64,000 nt of DNA from Bacteroidetes bacterium 46-16 (GTDB lineage: Bacteria > Bacteroidota > Bacteroidia > Chitinophagales > Chitinophagaceae). The stretch lies in the NCBI GenBank assembly GCA_001897835.1, contig MKUN01000034.1, positions 1-64,000 of the forward strand, in the 5' to 3' direction. The notes beneath the pieces are model-generated. The model was given only the letters and a program-made list of their open reading frames with translations. It did no database searches and was not told the origin of the DNA. This document shows positions 8,323 through 16,899 of the stretch, in pieces; position 1 is the first letter of the stretch; every line of letters begins with the position of its first letter. A program made the translations under genes and the position numbers.

Positions 8323-9774
8323 CTAAAATACAATTTTAGCGAAGCATATCTGTTTTCGTTTCAGGCAGGGCACGATCATTTCCCGGGCCGATACCTGTTT
8401 GCCGGATGCGGGGAGCCAGTCGGGGTCATTTTCCCTGTCGGCATTAAAAGATCGCATATTGGTATTCCCCTCTCCGTCTATTGTGGCCAGTTGTATCCGC
8501 GAGCGGCTGGTATTGAAGTCGTTGAAGAGGAAGGCCAGGGTGCCCCCGCTGTTGAGCAGGGCATAGGATGAGAATATTCCCCCGTCTTCCTGCGAATACT
8601 GTTCTTTGCGCACAAAGGCATCCCACTGTTTGCTGCCGTCGCCATTATAGGAGAGGGCGAGTATATCATTGTAGTGATACTCGCGCACATTAGTGGCCAT
8701 ATTGGGTGCATACCAGGAATAATAGCCCCAGCCCGGCGAATAACTGCTGCGCGTGGTCATATAGTAATTCTCGGCTATCAGCACAAAGCCACCATCGTTC
8801 TTAACTATCAGTTGTTTTACTTTAAAATCGTTGAAAGCATGTTTTTTACTGCGTTCCCCGGTAGCGTTTACCAGCCTGGCATCGAAGGGCAGTGTCTTTT
8901 TGGCCATAAAATCGCCGGTGGTGATGTCATAATAAGCATATAGTACGCCGATGTAATTGCCGTTCTTCTTATCGGAGTAAAAGCCACCTATGTAAATTCG
9001 TTTATTATTGTTATCCAGCTTCGCATATACATTGGCGATAAAGGTATTGCTCATCGGCAGCTCTTTTGCTACAAACTTGCCCCCTTGTGCAGGCATGCCC
9101 AGCATCCACAACTGGTCGGAGAAGTCTTTGCCCCCGATGGGCGTATAAACAGGCAGGTACAAGGTGCCTTCGTTGGTCACTATGGCATCGCCATGACCCA
9201 GGTCGTTGCCATCGCCTTTATAAACTGTGTGGTTGCGGTGTGTCACATTCAGTTGCTCATCGATCCATTTTCCTTCAAAATCTATTTGCTCGCCCTTCTC
9301 GGCAGCGCTGTACACAACTATGGTCTTTTTGTCTTCTGATACGGCCGATGAGAAATAATTGCGTGTAGGGCCAAAGAGGCCTGTGCGTGCTTCTGATAAC
9401 TGTATGGGGCCTTTTTGCAGCCTGCCCCTGTCGTCGAGCAGTGCAGCATACTGCACTACCTTATTGCCTTCTATAGCCTGGTACAGCACAATGATGCTGT
9501 TGCCGGATATTACGAAGCGGGTCTCGTATATCTTTTTAGGGAAAAAGTCGAGTATCACAGTAGCCGTGCGGACCATGGAATCGTTGTAAGCATCGAGGTA
9601 TGCATCGCCACCGGCATTGCGGTAAGCATATAGCCTTCCGCCCACCTTGCCTGCCACACTGTAATCCCCGTTGCGAATATCAAATTGTTCGTAAGAGGAA
9701 TACAGGACCTCCTGGGCAGAAAGACCTTGAAAACAAAAGAGTGCCCATAACAAAAATCCTATCATCCTGTTCAT
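8323..9774 (-). CDS. Secreted protein of unknown function, 483 aa
   Basis: Begins with a signal peptide (about 1-20, ending GLSA|Q). The remainder is rich in short beta strands with recurring aromatic and glycine turns (for example IYIGGFYSDKKNGNYIG), suggesting a beta-propeller or jelly-roll, and it has no T9SS sorting domain, so it likely stays in the periplasm or on the outer membrane. No catalytic motif is seen. It heads the minus-strand run that continues through the DUF6427-like gene and purQ to dsbD. A TAAATTTG box (reverse complement of 9779-9786) lies just before the start but without a clear -33 element. Confidence 0.72.
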   Translation of the reverse strand: MNRMIGFLLWALFCFQGLSAQEVLYSSYEQFDIRNGDYSVAGKVGGRLYAYRNAGGDAYLDAYNDSMVRTATVILDFFPKKIYETRFVISGNSIIVLYQAIEGNKVVQYAALLDDRGRLQKGPIQLSEARTGLFGPTRNYFSSAVSEDKKTIVVYSAAEKGEQIDFEGKWIDEQLNVTHRNHTVYKGDGNDLGHGDAIVTNEGTLYLPVYTPIGGKDFSDQLWMLGMPAQGGKFVAKELPMSNTFIANVYAKLDNNNKRIYIGGFYSDKKNGNYIGVLYAYYDITTGDFMAKKTLPFDARLVNATGERSKKHAFNDFKVKQLIVKNDGGFVLIAENYYMTTRSSYSPGWGYYSWYAPNMATNVREYHYNDILALSYNGDGSKQWDAFVRKEQYSQEDGGIFSSYALLNSGGTLAFLFNDFNTSRSRIQLATIDGEGNTNMRSFNADRENDPDWLPASGKQVSAREMIVPCLKRKQICFAKIVF

Positions 9775-9816
9775 AGTCCAAATTTAGCTTAGCTGAGGCA
9801 AAATGTTTTGATAAAA

Positions 9817-10239
9817 TTATCCCGGCAAAAAACGGGCCATGACCCCGGGTGCAGGTACCATGCACTGCCCGCGTTTGCCATACCACTTATAACGTTTGCG
9901 TGCTACCATGTCGTATATGGCATTGCGGATGAAGGCGGGCAAAATGAAGCCGATGCCCAGCAGCGGCCACATGCCGCCCATAAGGCCGGCTGTTTTCAGG
10001 GCTGCGGCCGATCGTGTATAGAACTTATTGTTGTGGTACAGTATAAGGCTGTCGGGTACTGAACCCTGCAGTTTTTTTATCTCCTGCTGCGCCTGCTGCC
10101 CGTATGGCGATTGCAGGGATGCAAAAATGAGTTGTTTTTCCCGGTCGTGTTTCAGTACAAACTGTACCCAGCTATTGCACAGATTGCATACCCCGTCGAA
10201 AAAGAGGATCGGCTTATCGTTATAACCGGGGATGTCCAT
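9817..10239 (-). CDS. DCC-family thiol-disulfide oxidoreductase-like protein (DUF393)
   Basis: Protein of 140 residues of the DCC/YuxK family. The hallmark FFDGVCNLCNSWVQF near residues 13-27 contains the C-x-x-C pair within the D-x-x-C-x-x-C motif, and the C-terminal part holds the second conserved region (YTRSAAALK, then hydrophobic helices). The family has a thioredoxin-like fold and unknown substrates. It lies 12 bases downstream of the small lipoprotein gene, probably in one transcript. Confidence 0.9.
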   Translation of the reverse strand: MDIPGYNDKPILFFDGVCNLCNSWVQFVLKHDREKQLIFASLQSPYGQQAQQEIKKLQGSVPDSLILYHNNKFYTRSAAALKTAGLMGGMWPLLGIGFILPAFIRNAIYDMVARKRYKWYGKRGQCMVPAPGVMARFLPG

Positions 10240-10251
10240 GGGGCTGTATGT

Positions 10252-10506
10252 TTACTGGGGATTATCGCTCGTATGTTTGTTTTGCCATACTTGTACTATC
10301 GAGTCGGCTTTGGCCTTTACCTCTATCGACATCCTTCGGTCCAGGTCTTCGGCGACCTGGCGGTTTATTTCAGCGGTTTTTTCGGCCACTATCGAGTCGG
10401 TCCTGGCCTGTATATCTTTGCTCGTCAATACGGTTTCCTTTTCCTTACGGCTGCAGGCCATAAAGAACAGGCACAATAATACTATGATCCATACCGGGTA
10501 TTTCAT
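10252..10506 (-). CDS. Small coiled-coil lipoprotein
   Basis: 84 residues with a lipobox (LFFMAC, lipid-modified cysteine at 18) followed by a highly charged helix (about 25-80) with heptad-like spacing, similar in style to Lpp-type or stalk lipoproteins. No named family is recognised. A TAACTTTG box (reverse complement of 10527-10534) lies 20 bases upstream of the ATG and may be its promoter, although no -33 TTG stands at the usual distance. Confidence 0.7.
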   Translation of the reverse strand: MKYPVWIIVLLCLFFMACSRKEKETVLTSKDIQARTDSIVAEKTAEINRQVAEDLDRRMSIEVKAKADSIVQVWQNKHTSDNPQ

Positions 10507-10660
10507 TTTCCTTCCCTTTGTGCCCGCAAAGTTACCACTTTCGCTTTTTAAGCGGCTTTTTATGCTGCGAATACAATAAACTTTAACATCAATTTTCCTG
10601 CCATTATGTAAAATAAGCTGCTCAAATACCGTTAAAAATGAGGAACTTTACAATAGCAGT

Positions 10661-11320
10661 ATGTTATACAGGCTAATGTGCATATGTTTTGTGACCTTAA
10701 TGGTGCTTGGCGGGGCGAATAGTGCTGCTGCACAAACCCGTACACAGCGCGATACCATTTTGCTGGGCGCAGTGGTGGAAGGCCATGATACCATCCCGAT
10801 GATCTTCCTGCCCGATGTGTACAAGACCGACAAATTGCCCCGCCGGCTGGCCAAGGCAAGGCGCAAGTACGACCGGCTCTGCTATAATGTTTATAAAGTG
10901 TATCCCTACGCGGTAATAGCTGCCGATGTGCTGAAGGATGTGGATGTGAACCTGGCGAAGCTGGAGGATGATAAAAAAGCCCGAAAGGCTTACCTGAAAA
11001 GTGTAGAGGCTGAGCTGAACAAGCGTTTTAAAGGTGAGCTGGAAGACCTGACCATCAGCCAGGGACAGGTGCTGGTGAAACTGATAGACCGGCAAACAGG
11101 CAAGAACTGTTATAGCATCGTCAAAGAGCTGAAAGGCGGTTTCTCGGCCGTTATCTGGCAATCGGTGGCCCTGCTTTTCAGCAATAGCCTGAAACGGGAA
11201 TATGACCCGCAGGGCGATGATAAGGAGATGGAAGGCATAGTACAGGAACTGGAGGCCGCCAATTACCACCACTACCGTTACCAGCTACAGCAAAACCAGT
11301 TACAGGCGAAGCGAAATTGA
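10661..11320 (+). CDS. DUF4294 domain-containing periplasmic protein
   Basis: 219 residues with a signal peptide (about 1-23, ending SAAAQ). The body matches DUF4294: a short strand pair around HDTIPMIFLPDVY, a basic helix (RRLAKARRKYDRL) and the conserved VYPYA motif, ending in a Q/N-rich basic tail. Members are widespread in Bacteroidota and are of unknown function. It diverges from the lipoprotein/DCC pair and is separated from the CHASE2 operon by 120 AT-rich bases. Confidence 0.87.
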   Translation: MLYRLMCICFVTLMVLGGANSAAAQTRTQRDTILLGAVVEGHDTIPMIFLPDVYKTDKLPRRLAKARRKYDRLCYNVYKVYPYAVIAADVLKDVDVNLAKLEDDKKARKAYLKSVEAELNKRFKGELEDLTISQGQVLVKLIDRQTGKNCYSIVKELKGGFSAVIWQSVALLFSNSLKREYDPQGDDKEMEGIVQELEAANYHHYRYQLQQNQLQAKRN

Positions 11321-11440
11321 TTTTCCCTTTTTTGAAAAATGCTGTTCTTATGTGGTTCACTAGCCAGCATTCCACTTTAGTAGCTTTCAAAACAATACAT
11401 ATTGTAGATATAAAAAAGAAACTGTAAGTTTATTTGCAAT

Positions 11441-12718
11441 ATGCCACACCCATCGCTAGTAAAGAGTGGAACTAAAACTGGGCGTTTTAAACGGACTGCT
11501 TCATGCCTTGCAGATGGACTGCTAAAGACACTATTCTGCCTGCTTTGCCTTTTCTTTTTTGGCATTATACTGCATAAACTCACCCACAAATACGAACGGC
11601 TAAGTGTGGCCGCAGATAAAATTGAAGACACACGCCTTTCCGACCTGTTTTTTGCATACATGAATGAGCAAACGGTGATGGATACCAACATCATCATTAT
11701 TAATTGCAGGAACGATGATCGGAAACATATAGCATGGAAAGCAGACCGTGCATGCAAGGCAGGCGCAAAAGCGGTGGGATTTGACATTGAATTTTCCCTT
11801 CCGGCAGATAGCCTGGACGATATTCAACTGGCTGAGGTAATAAACAGTAACAGTAAAATTGTGATGGCAGATGTAGGAAGTAAAGCCGATGCAGAAAAGC
11901 CTCGATTAGCTTTTTATAACAGGCTTAGTGCAAGTGTACAATACGGATCGCTCCCCCAGGAAAACCGTTTGGAAATAAAGCGATATTTCAAGCCTTTTGA
12001 AGAAGGCAGGCGTAATCATGAATTGCCCTTTGCTATGGCGGTTGCAAAAGCTGCCGGTTACACATATCCGGGCTTAATAAGCCGCCACCCTGAGAAAGAT
12101 CCTGAAGACTGCGAAGTAATTAATTTTAAGCAAACGATTTCCGGGATGCCCCGTTATAGGGTGTATTATGATATACCCCCCGATTCTGAAATGAGCGGTA
12201 AGATTGTTTTGCTTGGGGGCTATGATACCAGTTCTATTGATGATAAGCATTTTACACCTTTAAATGGTATACTTGGCAGATCGTTGCCTGATATGTATGG
12301 AGTAGAATACCAGGCACATATTATATCTATGCTGATCGCTGATAGCGGAACAGGCTCGTCTAATGAGTATGTGGATGAAGCGTCCGTAGCAACCAGGTAT
12401 CTTCTTGTGACAATTGTACTCTTTTTTTGCATTCTTCTCTTTAATTACATCCACCATAAGTTTAAACACACAGGACATTTTTTGAATGAGATCATTACTG
12501 TTGCTTTGATTGGTCCTGTATTATTTTATGTCTTTGGATATATGTTTAAAAGATGGCATTACTTGCTGGAGCCTAACTATTTTATTATCCCCATTTTTTT
12601 TAGCATTATGTTCTTGTCGCTTTACGAAAGCAGATTTGGCAGAAAGTATGAAAGTTTGTTGCGCAGAATGGGACAAATTTTTAAGACTAAAAGTAAGTTC
12701 CCAAAACCAAAAACATGA
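11441..12718 (+). CDS. CHASE2-domain membrane sensor
   Basis: 425-residue membrane sensor. A first transmembrane helix (about 29-48) is followed by an extracytoplasmic CHASE2 domain (about 60-300) recognisable by NIIIINC, the AGAKAVGFDIEF strand-helix unit, GKIVLLGG, the HFTPLNG segment and MYGVEYQAHIISML. Three more helices (about 314-335, 345-365, 374-395) and a short basic tail end the protein; no kinase or cyclase output domain is present. Output must therefore go through partners. It overlaps the next gene by ATGA (12715-12718), which implies translational coupling. The DNA is visibly AT-richer than neighbouring housekeeping genes, suggesting acquisition. Confidence 0.85.
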   Translation: MPHPSLVKSGTKTGRFKRTASCLADGLLKTLFCLLCLFFFGIILHKLTHKYERLSVAADKIEDTRLSDLFFAYMNEQTVMDTNIIIINCRNDDRKHIAWKADRACKAGAKAVGFDIEFSLPADSLDDIQLAEVINSNSKIVMADVGSKADAEKPRLAFYNRLSASVQYGSLPQENRLEIKRYFKPFEEGRRNHELPFAMAVAKAAGYTYPGLISRHPEKDPEDCEVINFKQTISGMPRYRVYYDIPPDSEMSGKIVLLGGYDTSSIDDKHFTPLNGILGRSLPDMYGVEYQAHIISMLIADSGTGSSNEYVDEASVATRYLLVTIVLFFCILLFNYIHHKFKHTGHFLNEIITVALIGPVLFYVFGYMFKRWHYLLEPNYFIIPIFFSIMFLSLYESRFGRKYESLLRRMGQIFKTKSKFPKPKT

Positions 12719-13605
12719 AAAAATACATAGTATTCGTGGCCACTTTATTATTGTGTATTAAAGGCCGGTGTGATACAAAATTGAAGGTGGCAGAAGCGGT
12801 TAATGCATTTTATAAAGTCGGCAGCGATTGGAAGCCTATTAGTGTAAGGCAACTGCTTGAACCGGGAATGACCATTAAGGTAGATCCACAAGGTTCACTG
12901 GTATTTCTTAATGATAATAAGGTGTTCTGCATCCCCAAAAGTGAAGCTGTTGTCATAAAGGCGGTTAAGGATGTATATGCTAAAGAACCTGACAGTTATT
13001 GGAAACAATTCGTCTCTGCATTTTATGATTGGGTCAATCCTCCTAAAGACATAGGCTCAACGGTGACCAGGCGCGGAGGATTCCTGATGCTTTTCCCTGC
13101 CAACAATGAGGTTTTACCTGGAGGAAACTGCAATTTTATATGGCGGCGTGATGGACGGAGTGCCTTTGACGTATTCATAACGGAGGAAAGCCGGCAGGAC
13201 GATTGGCTGCTTAAGAAGGAGGGGACTAAAGATACTGCTTTGACCTATGGCGCGATCGGCGCGCAATTGGGAAAGTTTGCGGAGGGTAAGACCTATTACT
13301 GGACGGTGAACCCGACCGGAGACCAGAACCAGGAGGGTTATTTCACGAGGTTTTCAGTTGCTGGTGCGGCAACGAAAAAGGAGTTGAAGGAGGCCCTTGA
13401 ATCGCTGGAAAGCTCAAGGGCAGATATTGATGAGCATACCTTCCAGGTGCTTACAGCGCTGTGTTATGAGCATTTTAAAATGTATTCGATGGCGTATAAC
13501 GTATACGATAGTGCCGCAAAAAGATTCCCGGAGTCGAAGATGATCGCCGATATGCGTAATGAGTTCGTCCGGAAAATAATAATAGCCAATCAGCCACAGA
13601 AATAA
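12715..13605 (+). CDS. FecR-like periplasmic protein of CHASE2-caspase operon
   Basis: 296 residues with a signal peptide (about 1-19). Residues 22-90 look like a FecR/SH3-like beta domain (W-K-P-I-S-V, then LLEPGMTIKV and SLVFLNDNKVF). A middle beta-sandwich part (about 115-222) contains FPANNEVLPGG and KTYYWTV, reminiscent of fibronectin or DUF928-type modules. The C-terminal 70 residues are helical and TPR-like (ALCYEHFKMYSMAYNVYDSA). It starts inside the stop codon of the CHASE2 gene and ends eight bases before the caspase gene. A role as adaptor between sensor and protease is inference. Confidence 0.72.
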   Translation: MKKYIVFVATLLLCIKGRCDTKLKVAEAVNAFYKVGSDWKPISVRQLLEPGMTIKVDPQGSLVFLNDNKVFCIPKSEAVVIKAVKDVYAKEPDSYWKQFVSAFYDWVNPPKDIGSTVTRRGGFLMLFPANNEVLPGGNCNFIWRRDGRSAFDVFITEESRQDDWLLKKEGTKDTALTYGAIGAQLGKFAEGKTYYWTVNPTGDQNQEGYFTRFSVAGAATKKELKEALESLESSRADIDEHTFQVLTALCYEHFKMYSMAYNVYDSAAKRFPESKMIADMRNEFVRKIIIANQPQK

Positions 13606-13613
13606 CATTTTAC

Positions 13614-14978
13614 ATGCAGAAAAGCATTTTTATGTTACACTTATTAAAGCATATTGCCGCCGCCATATTGATGTTCATTTCTTTCAGGGTTTGCGCCCAG
13701 GATGGCAAAAGTTTTTTTATTGCAAAGAAGGATAACAAACCCTATAAGAACAGGGCTTTGATCATCGGTACAGATAGATATGCCGATAGGACCATAGGCG
13801 ATCTTAACAATCCTGTATTTGACGCAAAATCTGTAAAAGTCGTATTGGAGGAGAAATATGGGTTTATAACTACGCCGCTCATTGACAGGACTCGAATTGA
13901 GATACTGACCGCACTTGCTCACTTGCGGGAAGAGGTAGAAAAGGATAACAGTTCCTGCAATACGAATCTGCTGGTTTTTGTGGCAGGTCATGGTAAACAT
14001 TCCAGTGACTACGGAGGCTACCTGATACCCTCCGATGCACCGCCTGTCGCCAGTGGCAGATCCGACAAATACCTGTATTTCAGCGATCTGGACACTATGA
14101 TTGACAATATACCGGCAAAGCATATATTGGTAATCCTGGATGTTTGCTATGGGGGAACCTTCAATGAGGTGTTCAAGAGAAAGCGGGGCAGTATAAACGA
14201 AATGTATGCAGATAAAAGTGAAGATCAGATCATCGCACGCCGGAATGCATTCGTCTCGCGGAAATATCTAGCTTCTGGTGGTAAGGAACAGGTCAATGAT
14301 GGCGTGCCTGACAAGCATTCACCATTTGTAGACCGCTTGATCAAGCTATTGGAAAACCACTACGCAACCGGCCAGGCATTACTCTTTACGGAGTTGTGCA
14401 ATAACATGACCAAAATGGTAGACCCAACACCGGTTTTTGACAACTTTGGGCTTGAGCCCGATCCGGCGGGCGATTTTATATTGCAACCCTTACCCAATCC
14501 TAACGCGGCAGCTGCAAGTGGAAAGTTGGCCAGCAATGATGCTGGCGGGATAGGGAGTATAAAAGTAGTGGTAATACCAAGGGCGTCGGGTGGGCGTGAT
14601 CTCACTGCTATGCTGAATGACCCCGACATACGACTCGGTCTCTCCAAAGTTCAGGAAATGCTTGAGGCAAAAGGTATAAGTACAGTAGGTATACCGGAAG
14701 TAAAGGCCGGTATAAGAGACGACGTGAAAAAGCAATTGGTTCATGCATCTGGCGCCAATGTTTATCTTGAAGTGGATTTTGCACGAAATGTTCAGGAAGA
14801 TACCTATTCGCTGACCGTGACGTTAAATGCGGTAGATGTAGCTAATAATGCAACATTGTTTTACAAGTCGTGCCCAAGCGGGTACTTTCGCACAACAGAT
14901 TACGGCATACTTACGGCCAGAGCCATTAAGCAGGTCGGTGACGAACTGGCCATGAAGATAACAGGAGGGAACAGGTAA
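13614..14978 (+). CDS. Exported caspase-family (C14) protease
   Basis: 454 residues: signal peptide (about 1-28, ending RVCAQ), then a caspase-like p20 domain (about 46-290). The first strand ALIIGTDRYAD, the catalytic histidine in VAGHG (126) and the catalytic cysteine in LDVCYGG (178) are all present, so the enzyme looks active. A low-complexity linker near 290-305 leads to a C-terminal domain (about 310-450) whose pattern (strand, DPDIRLGLSKVQEMLEAKG helix, ANVYLEVDF, LNAVD) resembles DUF6175/CsgG-type domains. Export of a caspase to the envelope is unusual. It is third in the CHASE2/FecR-like operon; its stop lies ten bases from the convergent CsgG-like gene. Confidence 0.82.
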   Translation: MQKSIFMLHLLKHIAAAILMFISFRVCAQDGKSFFIAKKDNKPYKNRALIIGTDRYADRTIGDLNNPVFDAKSVKVVLEEKYGFITTPLIDRTRIEILTALAHLREEVEKDNSSCNTNLLVFVAGHGKHSSDYGGYLIPSDAPPVASGRSDKYLYFSDLDTMIDNIPAKHILVILDVCYGGTFNEVFKRKRGSINEMYADKSEDQIIARRNAFVSRKYLASGGKEQVNDGVPDKHSPFVDRLIKLLENHYATGQALLFTELCNNMTKMVDPTPVFDNFGLEPDPAGDFILQPLPNPNAAAASGKLASNDAGGIGSIKVVVIPRASGGRDLTAMLNDPDIRLGLSKVQEMLEAKGISTVGIPEVKAGIRDDVKKQLVHASGANVYLEVDFARNVQEDTYSLTVTLNAVDVANNATLFYKSCPSGYFRTTDYGILTARAIKQVGDELAMKITGGNR

Positions 14979-14987
14979 TACAATCCG

Positions 14988-15920
14988 CTATAATTTCTTG
15001 TACCAGGGTCGCTTTTTATCGGAAATGAGCAACTGGATTACAGAATGGTTCATTTTGTCTTCCAGCACATCCTCACCAGCTACCACGTTACACAGAAAGA
15101 AATCGCCCTGCAATTCTTCCACTTCCAGTGAGGCAACCTCCACAACACGTTTTTTATGCCGCCCTTCAAATTCAGTTTCTGTGATTTCATTTACAGATAT
15201 GATATCACCCTGTTTCAGGCTTATCTTTTCATCACCGGTTATGATCACCTTTTTAGGTAAACCCTTTTTTGTTTTTTCTTCTACATTAACAATTTTCAGT
15301 ACTGGAGGATACATGGTATTTACCCAGCTTTTTATACTGGCCAATATTTTATCCTGGTTCGCTTTTATTGCGTTCTTCATCGGATCACCTTCCTTTTTAT
15401 ACATATCGAATGACATGGATGATCCATCTTGTGATGACATATTGACGATCGTATTATCCAGCATTTTACCCGTCTCCATATCAAAAGCTTGTAATGTAAA
15501 GCTTAGGTCGCATTTGTATGTGATGGATTTTGAAGTATCACTGAGTCCTATTTTTTGCATAAGCTTTGAAGCATCGACGGTGTTTTTTTGAACATCTATA
15601 TTGGTTAATGTGCCAATTACCAGCACTTCTGCTCCATAAGCTTTGTTTTGCTGCACGGTTATGCCATCGGTGTATTCTACATTTTTTTGCAGACTAAGTT
15701 CTTTCTGTATCTGCGCTACTTTGCTCCTGTCCAATAAGGTCAGGCGCCTGTTTTCTGAAAATGCTCTCAGCACAAGATCGTGCAATTGCTCAGCCTGTGC
15801 TTTATATTCGGTATGAGTGCTTCTCATCGGTACTACGCCTACGATGACCTTTTTTTCGTTTTGGCAGTATGCAGTTACTGTGAAAAATAGTGCGAGCAGA
15901 ATAGGTACTATTTGTTTCAT
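14988..15920 (-). CDS. CsgG/LpoB-like periplasmic protein
   Basis: 310 residues from the ATG at 15920, which directly precedes a signal peptide (about 1-20, ending TAYC|Q); longer readings add an unlikely hydrophilic leader. Residues 24-180 fit the CsgG/LpoB fold: GVVPM, a helix with LHDLVLRAF, LLDRSKVAQI, and GAEVLVIGTLTNI. The C-terminal 120 residues are a beta-rich domain with ISLKQGDIISVNE, as in proteins that couple CsgG folds to a barrel module. It is convergent with the caspase gene and has the same AT-rich style, so both may belong to one imported module. An imperfect promoter (TTG, 18 bases, TATATTTT) lies upstream. Confidence 0.72.
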   Translation of the reverse strand: MKQIVPILLALFFTVTAYCQNEKKVIVGVVPMRSTHTEYKAQAEQLHDLVLRAFSENRRLTLLDRSKVAQIQKELSLQKNVEYTDGITVQQNKAYGAEVLVIGTLTNIDVQKNTVDASKLMQKIGLSDTSKSITYKCDLSFTLQAFDMETGKMLDNTIVNMSSQDGSSMSFDMYKKEGDPMKNAIKANQDKILASIKSWVNTMYPPVLKIVNVEEKTKKGLPKKVIITGDEKISLKQGDIISVNEITETEFEGRHKKRVVEVASLEVEELQGDFFLCNVVAGEDVLEDKMNHSVIQLLISDKKRPWYKKL

Positions 15921-16117
15921 AATAATGTTTAATGGATTAGCTAAAATATATTTTTTTTGAAGAAAATACAAGTTGCTTTTTATGGCATAACGTCTTATTC
16001 CTGCTGCCGGATCGCTGTCCATGTTATAGGATCAGCGATATGCTTGCCGGTGTTTTCTTGATATTCTTCAAAACGTTTGAGTAGCTTAGGGTTACCGATA
16101 AAGTTTCGTTTTAGCCG

Positions 16118-16771
16118 ATGAGTTTGTTTAAAATATTGCTTGCCATTCATATTGTTTGTGGTGGGGCCAGTTTGTTACTGGGCGCATACATACTGGCTGT
16201 AAAAAAAGGCAGCAGGCAGCATCGGCTGTTTGGCTCCGTTTATTTTTATGCCATGCTGCTGGCGGCTATTATGGCCCTGCTCATGTCCTGTATTCATCCC
16301 AACTATTTTTTGTTCATTATTGGTGTACTCACTGCCTACCTGCTGCTGAGCGGCAGGCGGTATATACACAAGAAGGCAGGGCAGGGGCCGTCTATATTCG
16401 ACTGGTCATTAACGGTGATCATATTGCTCTTCGGGCTTGCACTTATATTACTGGGCGTTTACAATATCATTGGCTCAAATTTGTTCGGTATTGTATTCGT
16501 GGTTTTCGGTAGCGGGGCTATATTCTTTGCTTACCAGGACTGGCAGCATTTCAGGGGAAAAGCAAAGATCAAAAACTATTACCTCACTACGCACCTGCAG
16601 CGTATGACCGGTAGCTATATAGCGGCACTCACCGCCTTTTTGGTGGTAAATAATAAGATACTGCCCGGTATATTGGCATGGTTACTGCCCAGCCTTTTAT
16701 TGGTGCCTGTAATCATCCGGCTTACGATAAAATATAAGGTAGATAAACATAGCGCGGATACTCTTGTATAA
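16118..16771 (+). CDS. DUF2306-like membrane protein
   Basis: 217 residues, about seven hydrophobic helices, beginning MSLFKILLAIHIVCGGASLLLG. A histidine at the start of helix 1 (AIHIVCG), a KKGSRQHRLFG loop and a late H-L-Q-R-M-T-G segment are conserved features of small DUF2306-type membrane proteins, thought to be b-type-cytochrome-like from their histidine placement. Function unknown. It is alone on its strand after 197 non-coding bases. Confidence 0.7.
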   Translation: MSLFKILLAIHIVCGGASLLLGAYILAVKKGSRQHRLFGSVYFYAMLLAAIMALLMSCIHPNYFLFIIGVLTAYLLLSGRRYIHKKAGQGPSIFDWSLTVIILLFGLALILLGVYNIIGSNLFGIVFVVFGSGAIFFAYQDWQHFRGKAKIKNYYLTTHLQRMTGSYIAALTAFLVVNNKILPGILAWLLPSLLLVPVIIRLTIKYKVDKHSADTLV

Positions 16772-16846
16772 AAGGCAATGTTCGCCAGGGTAAAAAGGTT
16801 GGTGTAGCAGGTGTTATATGACCAATGTCATGTTTACTTATGACCA

Positions 16847-16871
16847 CGGGCATGTAACAGGTGCATGCCCG
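16847..16871. promoter_or_regulatory. Inverted repeat, candidate operator
   Basis: CGGGCATG (16847-16854) and CATGCCCG (16864-16871) form a perfect 8-bp inverted repeat with a 9-base spacer. It lies directly upstream of a TATTTTTG box (16876-16883) and the ATG at 16900. The position fits a regulator site next to a promoter, but no -33 TTG is seen and no regulator gene adjoins it. Confidence 0.4.
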
Positions 16872-16899
16872 AAAATATTTTTGCCCCAAAGGGCTTATC

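Noticed and set aside
11441-14978. Gasdermin/caspase anti-phage cell-death system
   Set aside because: The protease is exported, and no gasdermin-like protein with a C-terminal inhibitory tail is adjacent; the first gene is a CHASE2 sensor.
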